Part shown: positions 1 through 8,852 of the stretch, piece after piece
Numbering within the stretch: position 1 is the stretch's first letter
Layout: every line of letters begins with the position of its first letter
From: an uncultured Oleispira sp.
Lineage (GTDB): Bacteria > Pseudomonadota > Gammaproteobacteria > Pseudomonadales > Oceanobacteraceae
Direction of reading: 5' to 3'
Assembly (NCBI GenBank): GCA_913019965.1
Contig: CAJVZR010000004.1
Coordinates: 1-64,000 of the forward strand
Length of the DNA stretch: 64,000 nucleotides
The notes under the pieces: model-generated
What the model saw: only the letters and a program-made list of their open reading frames with translations
The model's database searches: none
What the model was told of the DNA's origin: nothing
Made by a program: the position numbers and the translations under genes

Positions 1-1774
1 CGTGATATTTTTTAATCGCGATTAAACCAGCGTATTCACCTTGTGCGCCTGAGTTAGGCTGCATGCAAATAGCAGAAAAACCTGTGATGTCTTTTAAGTA
101 GTCATCCAACTCATCAATCATTGCCTCGTAACCAATCGTTTGGTCTTTTGGAGCGAATGGGTGAATTGTAGAGAACTCAGGCCAAGACAGAGGAATCATC
201 TGAGTCGTGGCGTTCAATTTCATGGTGCAAGAACCTAGGGTGATCATGGAATGATTCATCGCTAGATCTTTTACTTCCAAGCTCTTCATGTAGCGCAGCA
301 TTTCGTGTTCGCTGTGGTACGAGTTGAAGGTTGGGTGCGTTAGGAATTCGCTAGTACGAACTAAGTCAGCAGGAATTGAGCTGCTTCCGGCTGCAACTAC
401 TTCTGCATCTAATTCATAGACATCTAACTCATTGTCGCCCAAGAAGATGTTGAATAATTCTTGGATATCAGCAGCAGACGTTTTTTCACAAAGAGATACG
501 CCAACAGAAACGGCACTATCAAGACGCAAGTTAACTTCAGACGCAAGAGCGCGTTGAATAACGGCATCACGATCGTCGGTGATGATGGTTAAGGTATCGA
601 ACCAAGTATCGTTGGCTAACTTAATGCCAGATTTCTGCAAGCCTAGGGCTAAAATATCCGTCAAACGGTGAATGCGACCAGCAATGGTTTTTAAACCTTG
701 TGGGCCGTGATAAACCGCGTAGAAAGAAGACAGGTTGGCCAATAATGCCTGTGCTGTACAGATATTAGAGTTCGCCTTCTCACGACGGATGTGCTGTTCG
801 CGAGTTTGCAATGCCATACGCAATGCTGGGTTGCCTTGAGCATCGATAGATACACCGATGATACGACCCGGAATAGAGCGCTTGTACTTATCTTTAGTTG
901 CGAAGAACGCAGCGTGTGGACCACCAAAGCCCATTGGCACACCAAAGTGTTGAGCGTTACCCAATACAATGTCGGCGCCCATTTCAGCTGGAGTTTTAAG
1001 CGCAATCAAGGCCATCAAATCAGAAGCGACAGTGGCTAGTGCATCTTTAGCATGAAGAGCGGTGATGATATCGGTGAAATCTTCAACGTTACCGCCTTTA
1101 CCTGGGTACTGGAAAATAGCCCCAAATACATCAGCGTCTGCGGCTTGTGCTGCAGGAGCAACAATAACTTCCCAACCGAACGCTTCGGCGCGAGTTTTAA
1201 TCACGTCGATGGTTTGTGGAAGGCAGTTTTCATCGACAAAATAGGTATTCGATTTATTCTTTCGCACGGTACGCTTGGTCATGGCCATGGCTTCAGCAGC
1301 CGCGGTACCTTCATCTAATAAAGAGGCGTTGGATAATTCCATGCCCGTCATATCGCAAACAAGCTGTTGGAAGTTTAATAGGGCTTCCAAACGACCTTGT
1401 GCAATTTCTGGCTGGTAAGGAGTATACGCCGTATACCAACCTGGATTTTCCAATACGTTACGCATGATGACTGGCGGAACGATGGTATCGTTGTAACCCA
1501 TGCCGATGTAGCTTTTGAAAACCTTATTCTGGTCAGCCAAAGAACGTAAATAGTTGATGGCTTCAAATTCTGTACGGCCATCAGCGATGTCTAAAAATTC
1601 TTCACGCAAGATATCTGCAGGAACGATCTGGGCAGAAAGGTCTTCTAGGCTCGTCGCGCCGACGGCTTCTAGTAGGGCGTTTTCTTCTGCGTTATCAGGA
1701 CCAATGTGGCGACCAATAAAATTGTCGCGCTGTTCCAATTGTACAAGGGTTTCAATGCTCATGGGCTTGCTCAT
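1..1774 (-). CDS. gcvP: Glycine dehydrogenase (decarboxylating), P protein, partial (N-terminal part)
   Basis: This is the PLP-dependent P protein of the glycine cleavage system, which decarboxylates glycine and passes the aminomethyl group to the lipoyl arm of GcvH. About 591 codons are present; the gene runs off the left edge. Family members are about 950 residues, so the C-terminal third, with the PLP lysine, is outside the window. Reading on the minus strand from ATG at 1774, the protein starts [15 protein letters not shown] and contains [23 protein letters not shown], the [16 protein letters not shown] motif and later LGSCTMKLN, all typical of GcvP. A second in-frame ATG at 1762 is possible. 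It follows gcvT and gcvH on the same strand, but a terminator-like hairpin separates it from gcvH. Function call is firm; the exact start is less so. Confidence 0.96.
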   Translation of the reverse strand, partial: MSKPMSIETLVQLEQRDNFIGRHIGPDNAEENALLEAVGATSLEDLSAQIVPADILREEFLDIADGRTEFEAINYLRSLADQNKVFKSYIGMGYNDTIVPPVIMRNVLENPGWYTAYTPYQPEIAQGRLEALLNFQQLVCDMTGMELSNASLLDEGTAAAEAMAMTKRTVRKNKSNTYFVDENCLPQTIDVIKTRAEAFGWEVIVAPAAQAADADVFGAIFQYPGKGGNVEDFTDIITALHAKDALATVASDLMALIALKTPAEMGADIVLGNAQHFGVPMGFGGPHAAFFATKDKYKRSIPGRIIGVSIDAQGNPALRMALQTREQHIRREKANSNICTAQALLANLSSFYAVYHGPQGLKTIAGRIHRLTDILALGLQKSGIKLANDTWFDTLTIITDDRDAVIQRALASEVNLRLDSAVSVGVSLCEKTSAADIQELFNIFLGDNELDVYELDAEVVAAGSSSIPADLVRTSEFLTHPTFNSYHSEHEMLRYMKSLEVKDLAMNHSMITLGSCTMKLNATTQMIPLSWPEFSTIHPFAPKDQTIGYEAMIDELDDYLKDITGFSAICMQPNSGAQGEYAGLIAIKKYH

Positions 1775-1864
1775 ATAGTGCTAGTAGCAAATTCTAAGTG
1801 CTGCTAAAAGCGTACGATAGTTAGGAGATGAACGATCAATCTTTTAATATAAAAGAAGAGTAAA

Positions 1865-1911
1865 AAGCCCTGTGTTTCTTTCTAAAGAAGCAACAGGGCT
1901 TAGTATTTTTT
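1865..1911 (-). terminator. Terminator-like hairpin between gcvH and gcvP
   Basis: AAGCCCTGT (1865-1873) pairs with ACAGGGCTT (1893-1901). The inner TTCTTT/AAAGAA extends the stem. Read on the minus strand the stem is followed at once by a T run, as in Rho-independent terminators; T-rich sequence also follows on the plus side. It lies inside the gcvTHP cluster, downstream of gcvH and upstream of gcvP, so it may limit read-through into gcvP or imply a separate gcvP promoter. Confidence 0.65.
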
Positions 1912-1916
1912 GCTAA

Positions 1917-2300
1917 TTACTCACACTTTGCAGCGTAGTCTTCAGCAGACATTAACGTATCCAGTACGTCAGCATCAGCTGGTTCCATACGGAAGAACCA
2001 AGCGTCGCCGTATGGGTCTTCGTTGGCTTTTTCTGGTGCGTCGACTAGGTCTTCGTTAACCGCAACAATCTTACCGGCGATTGGTGCGTATACATCAGAT
2101 GCAGCTTTTACTGATTCAACAACAGCGATGTCGTCGTCAGCTTCAACTTCTGCACCCACTTCTGGCAATTCGATGAATACTACGTCACCTAGTGCCGCTT
2201 GAGCGAAGTCAGTAATACCGACAGTGATTGTGCCGTCAGCTTCTTTACGTAGCCATTCGTGAGATTCAACGTATTTTAATTCTGCTGGGATGTTGCTCAT
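1917..2300 (-). CDS. gcvH: Glycine cleavage system H protein
   Basis: GcvH is the lipoyl carrier that shuttles the aminomethyl group between GcvP, GcvT and the L protein (lipoamide dehydrogenase). The 127-residue length is normal for the family. The lipoylated lysine is K65 in the motif [14 protein letters not shown], and the N-terminal YVESHEWLR and the GDAWFFRM region are typical. The gene starts at ATG 2300 and sits 58 bases after the gcvT stop on the same strand, so the two are very likely co-transcribed. A strong hairpin follows its stop codon before gcvP. Nothing odd is seen in the protein. Confidence 0.97.
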   Translation of the reverse strand: MSNIPAELKYVESHEWLRKEADGTITVGITDFAQAALGDVVFIELPEVGAEVEADDDIAVVESVKAASDVYAPIAGKIVAVNEDLVDAPEKANEDPYGDAWFFRMEPADADVLDTLMSAEDYAAKCE

Positions 2301-2358
2301 AATTTTTCTCTCAAACTAAATTTTAAAAACTGTTCAAATTCTAGGAATAATATAAATA

Positions 2359-3441
2359 TTATTCGAAAACTTTTTTGCCGTTACGTACGAACGGCATTTT
2401 TACGATGCGGGCAGGAATTAACTTGCCACGCATTTCGATATTACATTCGCTGCCTGTGTCATAAGGAACACGAGCCATGGCGATTGAATGCTGTAGTGTT
2501 GGTGAGAACGTACCTGAAGTTACTTCACCTTCGCCAATGCCTTCAACAACTACTTTTTGGTGAGAACGCATAACGCCGCGAGTCTCTAATACGATACCCA
2601 CTAGCTTGCTTGGAACACCTGCGGCTTTTTGTGCTTCTAGCGCTTTACGGCCAATAAAGTCACGATCAGTCGGTTCCCATGCAATGGTCCAGCCCATGCC
2701 AGCTTGTAGTGGAGAGATGGAATCATCCATGTCGTTGCCATACAAGTTCATACCCGCTTCTAAACGCAAGGTATCACGAGCGCCTAATCCAGCAGGAGCA
2801 ACACCGGCTTCTACTAGTGCTGTCCAGAACTCAGCCACTTCGGCTGCTGGAATCATGATCTCTAAGCCGTCTTCACCGGTATAACCTGTGCGCGCGTAGA
2901 ACCATTCGCCGACTGGCAAACCTTGGAATACTTTTAAGTCGCCAATTAAGTCCGCTTGTTCGGTGCGAACCTGCTTCACTTTTTCGATGGCGTTAGGGCC
3001 TTGAACGGCAACCATGGCGAGTTCTGGGCGCTCGGTAAGAGTCGCATCAAAGGCTTCGATCTGCTTGTTCATCCAAGCCAAATCTTTTTCGCGGGTGCCG
3101 CAGTTAACAACGGTGCGGTACCAGCCTTCCATTTTATAAACGATAAGGTCGTCGATTACGCCGCCTTCTTCGTTCAACATGCCTGTGTATAAAGCCTTGC
3201 CAGTAAAGCCAAGCTTGGATACATCATTGGCTAGAATTTTCTGTAGGTAAGCCAGTGCTTCAGGGCCTTGAATATCAACGATGGTCATATGCGATACATC
3301 GAACATGCCGGCGTCTTCACGTACTACATTATGCTCTTGTAACTGTGAGCCGTAGTGAATTGGCATATCCCAGCCACCAAAATCGACGATCTTGCCGTTG
3401 GCATCTAGGTGCTGTTGATACAGAGGTGTTTGCTTACCCAT
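2359..3441 (-). CDS. gcvT: Aminomethyltransferase (glycine cleavage system T protein)
   Basis: GcvT transfers the methylene unit from the H-protein arm to tetrahydrofolate and releases ammonia. At 360 residues it matches the family length. Visible signatures are [16 protein letters not shown] near the N-terminus, MFDVSHM, the [11 protein letters not shown] segment containing the conserved acidic residues of the folate site, YTGEDGLEI, and the C-terminal [12 protein letters not shown] strand. It is the first gene of a gcvT-gcvH-gcvP cluster on the minus strand. The upstream region holds a plausible sigma-70 promoter (3509-3537). By eye I see no glycine riboswitch there. Confidence 0.97.
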   Translation of the reverse strand: MGKQTPLYQQHLDANGKIVDFGGWDMPIHYGSQLQEHNVVREDAGMFDVSHMTIVDIQGPEALAYLQKILANDVSKLGFTGKALYTGMLNEEGGVIDDLIVYKMEGWYRTVVNCGTREKDLAWMNKQIEAFDATLTERPELAMVAVQGPNAIEKVKQVRTEQADLIGDLKVFQGLPVGEWFYARTGYTGEDGLEIMIPAAEVAEFWTALVEAGVAPAGLGARDTLRLEAGMNLYGNDMDDSISPLQAGMGWTIAWEPTDRDFIGRKALEAQKAAGVPSKLVGIVLETRGVMRSHQKVVVEGIGEGEVTSGTFSPTLQHSIAMARVPYDTGSECNIEMRGKLIPARIVKMPFVRNGKKVFE

Positions 3442-3508
3442 ATTTCTATGATCCGTAAATAATCGCTGCTTTGTAATAAAGAGCTGATAGCGCTAAAAAA
3501 GGCCCGCA

Positions 3509-3537
3509 AGTATACCGACAAAGTGTGAGCTTGGCAT
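3509..3537 (-). promoter_or_regulatory. Candidate sigma-70 promoter for gcvTH
   Basis: On the minus strand ATGCCA (3537-3532) is followed after 17 bases by TATACT (3514-3509). The -10 matches the consensus at five of six positions and the -35 at four of six. The expected start of transcription is about 60 bases upstream of the gcvT ATG. This is sequence pattern only. Confidence 0.4.
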
Positions 3538-3670
3538 CTTGCAGATTAATTATGATCGCGAAAAAACGCGTTATTGGTACGATGGTACGTTAAATGATGA
3601 GGGATTTCTAGCCTGACACTAACTGACAGATTAAAATGGCCTGAAATGTTGATAATTCCTGACTTCTTGG

Positions 3671-4330
3671 TCAGATATTGTCTTGGCTTTTACTGCCGGG
3701 ATTAAGGCTAATTGGCTCAGGGTTCAATAATAAAGCCCGACTTCCAATGTGGATTTGGGCTTTTAAGAAGTCGTCGAAGGGCATCGGTAACTCTCTATCA
3801 ATATAAAAGCCATCAAGAATTAATGATGCGGCGCCGTGAACTTGAGTCCAAAGGGTATTGGCCAGAATTAATGCGCAGCCAGGAATGAAATCCCCATCGG
3901 CAACCCCACGTTCAACCTGATCAATCAGAATTTGAAAAGACTTCTCACCGGCTTCAATCATCTTGGGGTAACTTTGGCGGTTTTGTATGCGGCTACCAAA
4001 GATAACGCGGTATTTTTCGGGATTCTCTATCGCGTAATTTAAATACACCAACCCAGTGGTATGGATGTTTTGCAGTGGGGTGCGATTAGGGTCAACTACT
4101 GCCATGCTGATGTCATAAAGCTCGGCGAAAGCTTGAGTCGCTACCTCAGCTAAAAGATGATTTTTATCTTCAAAATGTCGATAGGGCGCGGTTTGAGAGA
4201 CCCCCACGATACGCGCAATGGCGCGCATGCTGAGCTTTTCAACGCCGTGTTCTTTAATCTGAGCGATGGCTGCGTCTAATAAGGCCTGGCGCAAGTTACC
4301 GTGATGATAGTTAGCTGTATCTGTTGTCAT
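3671..4330 (-). CDS. TetR-family transcriptional regulator
   Basis: A 219-residue TetR-type repressor. The N-terminal DNA-binding domain is clear: YHHGNLRQALLDAA leads into a helix-turn-helix around residues 33-55 (LSMRAIARIVGVSQTAPYRHF), where the APYRHFEDKNHLLAEV pattern is a hallmark of the family. The C-terminal ligand domain resembles the group with a WHG-type fold, with HGAASLILDGFY near the end. It is transcribed away from an RND efflux operon, and the 268-base gap between them carries repeated operator-like motifs over the efflux promoter. The natural inference is that it represses that pump and responds to a pump substrate. Family is certain; target is inferred from position. Confidence 0.9.
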   Translation of the reverse strand: MTTDTANYHHGNLRQALLDAAIAQIKEHGVEKLSMRAIARIVGVSQTAPYRHFEDKNHLLAEVATQAFAELYDISMAVVDPNRTPLQNIHTTGLVYLNYAIENPEKYRVIFGSRIQNRQSYPKMIEAGEKSFQILIDQVERGVADGDFIPGCALILANTLWTQVHGAASLILDGFYIDRELPMPFDDFLKAQIHIGSRALLLNPEPISLNPGSKSQDNI

Positions 4331-4463
4331 TATTAAGCTTTTATCTACTACTTTATCGACTGCGAAGGTAAGAAGAGCTGAAAGTCTGTTGTTTTGTTAG
4401 GCGCTTGTCAATTGTCAATTTGGGCTAATCCAATCGGTTTAATGTACGCTTGGTCATTAATAG

Positions 4464-4524
4464 GTGTTGACGGTGAACACATTTGAAAGCTACACTCCCT
4501 ATGACTGATGTGTTCGGTGTAAAC
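4464..4524. promoter_or_regulatory. Repeated operator-like motifs upstream of the efflux operon
   Basis: Two related motifs lie in the TetR/efflux intergenic region: GTGTTGACGGTGAACAC at 4464-4480 (an interrupted palindrome, GTGTT...AACAC) and GTGTTCGGTGTAAAC at 4510-4524. In addition GAACACAT (4475-4482) and ATGTGTTC (4508-4515) form an inverted repeat. The first motif covers the -35 element of the efflux promoter, which suits repression by the divergent TetR protein. Confidence 0.5.
4467..4496 (+). promoter_or_regulatory. Candidate sigma-70 promoter for the efflux operon
   Basis: TTGACG (4467-4472) is separated by 18 bases from TACACT (4491-4496). The -35 matches consensus at five of six positions. 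It overlaps the operator-like motif at 4464-4480 and lies about 100 bases upstream of the membrane-fusion gene. Confidence 0.5.
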
Positions 4525-4598
4525 TTAGTGAGCTGTTTTCCTATTACACCAAATCAGTACGCCAGATTTAATATCACTCTAAATTTGAGGCTCTTCAA

Positions 4599-5660
4599 AT
4601 GACGAATACCTTGTTTATTTCCCAGCTACTGCTTTTATGCGGTGTACTTTTTTCCTCCTTTACGTTGCAAGCGGCAGACCTTGTGTCGGATACCGTTCCG
4701 GTTGAAGTTGCGCCAGTTAATTTTAAAGAATATGCCAAGCCATTACGGGTTAGTGGCTTATTAGAAAATAAATCAGAGCAAACTCTGGCTTTTAAAGTGA
4801 GTGGTTTAGTCGCCAAGGTCTATGTCGACGAAGGTCAGTTTGTTAAGAAGGGGCAGCGTTTAGCGGTTCTGAATCTTGAGGAAATTGATGCGCAAGTCGC
4901 GAAAGCGAAATCGGTATTAGCCAATGCAGAACGAAACCTAGAGCGCTTTCAATCTCTACAAGGGCAAAATGCTTTATCCATGGACCAGCTACAGTCCGCG
5001 CAAACTCGTATGGACGTAGCCCAGTCCGATTTAACGGTAGCGAAATTTAATCGTCGCCATGCCGAGATCAAAGCCCCTGCGAGTGGTCGTATCTTAAAAC
5101 GCAGTATCGAGCCTAATGAATTATTAGCCAGTGGTCAGCCTGCGTTTGTATTTGCCTCTAAAAAACGTGGTTGGGTATTGCGTACTGGAGTAACGGATAA
5201 AGACATCGTACGTTTGGGGATGACGGATGCCGCTGAATTAAAATTTGATGCGTATCCGAATCAAATATTCAAAGCTCAGGTTTCTGAATTAGCCGGTCGT
5301 GCAGACGCTGCCACACAAACCTTTGAAATCGAATTGCGCTTAGAACCTCTTGAAGGAAAAAATCGCCGAAATTTATTAGCCGGTTTTGTCGGCCATGGTC
5401 GTGTTTATCCTAGTAATAAAGAGTCCTTGGCTTTATTGCCTTTAACCTCGGTATTAAGAACGAAAGCGGATCAAGCCGAAGTATTTGTTTTGGATGCCGA
5501 TGATAAAGCGCATCTACGTACGGTGAATATTGCTTTTATTGAAGGTGGCATTATGGCCGTGCGCGATGGCGTACAAGAAAATGAGCGTATTGTCGTGCAA
5601 GGTGCTCCTTATTTATCTGAAGGTAGTGGTGTGTCTGTACATATTGCTGCTAATCGATAA
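4599..5660 (+). CDS. RND efflux periplasmic adaptor (membrane fusion protein)
   Basis: A 353-residue HlyD/MexA-type adaptor that would link the inner-membrane pump at 5675 to an outer-membrane channel. The first 25 or so residues are a Sec signal peptide ending in LQAADL. The lipoyl half-motifs are visible: LAFKVSGLVAKVYVDEGQFV before the helical hairpin and AEIKAPASGRILKRSIEPNE after it. The hairpin (about residues 100-150, NAERNLERFQSLQGQNALS) is a short coiled coil. A beta-barrel and membrane-proximal domain follow. It lies 14 bases before the pump gene, so they form an operon. No outer-membrane factor gene is next to them. Confidence 0.93.
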   Translation: MTNTLFISQLLLLCGVLFSSFTLQAADLVSDTVPVEVAPVNFKEYAKPLRVSGLLENKSEQTLAFKVSGLVAKVYVDEGQFVKKGQRLAVLNLEEIDAQVAKAKSVLANAERNLERFQSLQGQNALSMDQLQSAQTRMDVAQSDLTVAKFNRRHAEIKAPASGRILKRSIEPNELLASGQPAFVFASKKRGWVLRTGVTDKDIVRLGMTDAAELKFDAYPNQIFKAQVSELAGRADAATQTFEIELRLEPLEGKNRRNLLAGFVGHGRVYPSNKESLALLPLTSVLRTKADQAEVFVLDADDKAHLRTVNIAFIEGGIMAVRDGVQENERIVVQGAPYLSEGSGVSVHIAANR

Positions 5661-5674
5661 CGGAGCCTTATTGT

Positions 5675-8600
5675 ATGCAATTACCTGCATTAGCGATTCG
5701 TAATCATCAATTTACCTGGGTGGTATTCTTACTGCTTGTGGTACTCGGCATTGTTTCGTTTTATACAATGCCACGCAGCGAAGACCCTCAATTCGATTTT
5801 TCCGCGGCGGTTATTAAAGTCGTGAATCCTGGCACCACGCCGCTGGATATGGAAAAGCTGGTGGTCGATCCGATTGAGGAAGTGATCAACGAACTCGAAG
5901 ATTTGAATAATGTTAAAACCAATGTGGAAGACGGTTTAGCGGTTATTCGTCCAGAGTTTTTATATGGTACCGACCCGGATGAAAAATACGACGATGTGGT
6001 CTCGGCGGTTTCTCGAATTCGTGACAGCCTTCCTAGTAGTATTGTCGCGTTGGAGATTGATAAAATTTCCCCCGCCGATGTCAGTATTTTACAGATGGCA
6101 TTGGTAACCGATCAGGCCGATTATTTAAGCTTAAAACGCCATGCAGAAGCGATAGAGCAAAAGCTTGAACGCGTGCCCGGGGTTAAACGAGTTGATATTG
6201 AAGCATTGCCGGATCTGGAAGTTCAAATCCGAGTCGACCAACGCAAAGTGAATGCTCTCGGTATCAGTTTGGATGAAATATTTACTGCGGTGCAAAACTC
6301 CGCCCAAAATTTACCCGGTGGCCATGCCAGTGGTGGTGATCGTCGGTTTACGGTACGTACCAGTGGCGATTATAAATCGTTAGAGCAAATTCGCGATACC
6401 GTGATACGCGGCTCTCAAGGCAAGTTTATTTATTTGCGGGATGTAGCGAAGGTTTATTTAGATGAAACTTTGCCGACGTATCGCGCTGAATTAAACGATC
6501 AAAAAGCGGTATTCGTTTCGGTTGTGCAGCGTAAAGGTTCGCAGATATTTTCGGTGATGGAAGGCATTAATCAATCCCTTGATCAGTATCGCCCGAAATT
6601 GCCCGAAGATATTAAAATGCATGTGGTAATGGACCAAAGTGAGAGTGTTGAACGTAATATCAGTGGATTTTTTACCAGTTTAAATCAAGGGTTATTACTG
6701 GTCGGCATTTTAAGTTTAATCGTATTAGGCCTTAAACCTACCTTAGTTGTAATCTCTGCAATTCCTTTATCTATTTTTATTGCCATTGGCTGGGTTGATT
6801 TAACCGGTTTTGGTTTGCAGCAAATGTCGATAGTCGGCTTAGTGATTGCTCTGGGCTTATTGGTCGATAATGCCATTGTAGTCGTCGAAAACGTATCACG
6901 GCACTTACGTGATGGCGACTCACCGGTTGATGCGGCAATTAAAGGCAGTTCGCAAGTCGCTTGGGCGGTTGCCAGTGGAACCTTAACCACGGTGTTATCG
7001 TTTTTACCTATGCTGCTTATGCAAAATGGTTCCGGTACTTTTCTACGCGCTATGCCCGTAACGGTTGTTGTAACGCTGTTTGCTTCGCTATTAATTGCTT
7101 TGACCCTGACCCCTTTATTAGCCAGTAAACTCGGTGGTTCGGCGAAGAAAACGACAAAAGCTCAAAAGAAAATGGAGTCGTTCGCGGACGGAACTTACAG
7201 TAAAACGTTAATTTGGGCACTGTCTAAACCGTATCGTGTTATTGGTATTTCGGTGGGGTTATTAATTTTTAGTTTGGCTTTATTTCCTTTTATTGGCGTG
7301 AGTCTTTTTCCTAAAGCGGAAAAACCAATGATTTTGGTGAACGTCGATATGCCAGAAGGCACAACCTTTGAACGTACTCAAATGGTGGCTGAAAAAGTTG
7401 CGGCTCGTGTGCGTAAAGAAGACCTAGTAAAAGATATTGCGCTAAATGTGGGGCGTGGAAATCCGCGTATTTATTACAACATTATGCCTAGCCGACAGAC
7501 GGTGACGTTTGCACAGCTATTTGTCACTTTGCATGATTTTCAGTTAAGTGAAGTTGAGCCATTAGTCGAACGCTTGCGTAGTAATGTGAACGATATTCCG
7601 GGGGTAAACATTACCGTGAAAGAATTCATGTCTGGGCCGCCTGTGGTTGCACCGCTCAGTATTCGAGTGATCGGCGAAGAACTGAATGAAATTCAACGAG
7701 TATCTCGGGAGGTAGAAGATATTGTTAAATCGACCGAAGGGGCTGTTGGGGTAGAAAACCCGATGAATAAGTACAAGGTCGATTTAAAAATAAAAATCAA
7801 TCGTGATAAAGCTGCGATGTTAGGGGTATCACTACAGAATATTGATCGCACGGTCCGTACTGCGTTAGTAGGGACTACGATGGGTAATTATCGCGATAGT
7901 GAAGGTGAAGAGTTTGCGATGGTTTTGCGACTGTCTCAATATGAAAAGCCGCAAATCGAAACCTTTGAAGATATTAAAGTACGTTCTAACTCGGGGCAGT
8001 TAATTCCATTAATGCAGCTCGCTGAGTTGAAAATGGAAACCAGTATCGCGCGTTTTAACCATTATAATATGGAGCGCATGACTCGGGTGACTGCGGATAT
8101 TCTTCCTGGCTTTACCGCCGAGAAAGTCACCAATACCGTGGTAGCCAAGTTAGAATTGTACGATTGGCCAGAAGGCATGAGCTACGCGGTGGGTGGTGAG
8201 CAAGAGAATCGTAAAAAAGCGTTTGGCGGCTTAATGAAAGCTGTCTTGCTCGCGGTATTTGGTATTTTTGCGGTATTGGTTCTGCAGTTTAGGTCTTTTA
8301 TTCAACCTATGATTGTTTTTGCAGCCATTCCTTTTGCATTAATTGGTGCCTTCATGGCGTTATTTCTAACAGGTTATACCTTTAGTTTTACGGCGTTTAT
8401 TGGGTTAACTTCGTTAATTGGTATCGTGGTGAATAACTCGATTATCTTAGTGGATTACGCTAACCAAATGAGAAGGGAAGGCGAAGAAAAAACGGCGGCC
8501 ATTATGGCTGCGGCGAAAACACGTTTTGTACCGATCGTATTAACGACGTTAACTACCATTGGTGGCTTATTACCTTTAACACTCAGTGGGTCGAGCATGT

Positions 8601-8719
8601 GGTCCCCTATGGGCTGGGCTGTGATTGGTGGCCTAATGGTGTCTACTTTCTTAACGTTAATTGTTGTACCTGTGCTGTATCAACTGATGGGTAAGATGCC
8701 GGAAGAGGTAGAGATTTAA
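5675..8719 (+). CDS. RND-family efflux pump permease (variant proton relay)
   Basis: A 1014-residue inner-membrane RND transporter of the AcrB/HAE type with two repeats of TM bundle plus large periplasmic loop. The start MQLPALAIRNHQFTW and PRSEDPQFDFSAAVI are typical of one sub-branch. In TM4 the motif is GLLVDNAIVVVEN, so the pair equivalent to AcrB Asp407/Asp408 is D398/N399. In TM10 the motif is GIVVNNSIILVDY, so the position of AcrB Lys940 is N920. The classical relay is thus partly replaced, as is known in some RND sub-branches. It is co-transcribed with the adaptor and probably controlled by the divergent TetR protein. Substrate is unknown; drugs, lipids or solvents are possible. Confidence 0.93.
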   Translation: MQLPALAIRNHQFTWVVFLLLVVLGIVSFYTMPRSEDPQFDFSAAVIKVVNPGTTPLDMEKLVVDPIEEVINELEDLNNVKTNVEDGLAVIRPEFLYGTDPDEKYDDVVSAVSRIRDSLPSSIVALEIDKISPADVSILQMALVTDQADYLSLKRHAEAIEQKLERVPGVKRVDIEALPDLEVQIRVDQRKVNALGISLDEIFTAVQNSAQNLPGGHASGGDRRFTVRTSGDYKSLEQIRDTVIRGSQGKFIYLRDVAKVYLDETLPTYRAELNDQKAVFVSVVQRKGSQIFSVMEGINQSLDQYRPKLPEDIKMHVVMDQSESVERNISGFFTSLNQGLLLVGILSLIVLGLKPTLVVISAIPLSIFIAIGWVDLTGFGLQQMSIVGLVIALGLLVDNAIVVVENVSRHLRDGDSPVDAAIKGSSQVAWAVASGTLTTVLSFLPMLLMQNGSGTFLRAMPVTVVVTLFASLLIALTLTPLLASKLGGSAKKTTKAQKKMESFADGTYSKTLIWALSKPYRVIGISVGLLIFSLALFPFIGVSLFPKAEKPMILVNVDMPEGTTFERTQMVAEKVAARVRKEDLVKDIALNVGRGNPRIYYNIMPSRQTVTFAQLFVTLHDFQLSEVEPLVERLRSNVNDIPGVNITVKEFMSGPPVVAPLSIRVIGEELNEIQRVSREVEDIVKSTEGAVGVENPMNKYKVDLKIKINRDKAAMLGVSLQNIDRTVRTALVGTTMGNYRDSEGEEFAMVLRLSQYEKPQIETFEDIKVRSNSGQLIPLMQLAELKMETSIARFNHYNMERMTRVTADILPGFTAEKVTNTVVAKLELYDWPEGMSYAVGGEQENRKKAFGGLMKAVLLAVFGIFAVLVLQFRSFIQPMIVFAAIPFALIGAFMALFLTGYTFSFTAFIGLTSLIGIVVNNSIILVDYANQMRREGEEKTAAIMAAAKTRFVPIVLTTLTTIGGLLPLTLSGSSMWSPMGWAVIGGLMVSTFLTLIVVPVLYQLMGKMPEEVEI

Positions 8720-8735
8720 AAGTTTGTGACTTTCG

Positions 8736-8799
8736 TAAGGATTTATAATGTTGGCGTCAATGAACAGGGATTGGCGTATTACTGACTTGTAAATCCTTA
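8736..8799. repeat. Inverted repeat TAAGGATTTA ... TAAATCCTTA
   Basis: Perfect 10-base arms at 8736-8745 and 8790-8799 are separated by 44 bases, in the gap between the efflux pump and the AraC-type regulator. There is no T run, so a terminator is unlikely. It could be a regulatory site upstream of the regulator or chance. Confidence 0.3.
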
Positions 8800-8852
8800 A
8801 GGAAAACGTATATCTTAAAAAGGCCCCCACCTAATTAAGAAACGTATTTAAC

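Noticed and set aside
691-1005. 104-residue ORF on the minus strand inside gcvP
   Set aside because: It is a shadow frame of the gcvP reading frame, low in features, and gcvP continues through it.
3442-3670. Glycine riboswitch upstream of gcvT
   Set aside because: I looked for the conserved glycine-riboswitch motifs on the minus strand and saw none; only a plausible sigma-70 promoter.
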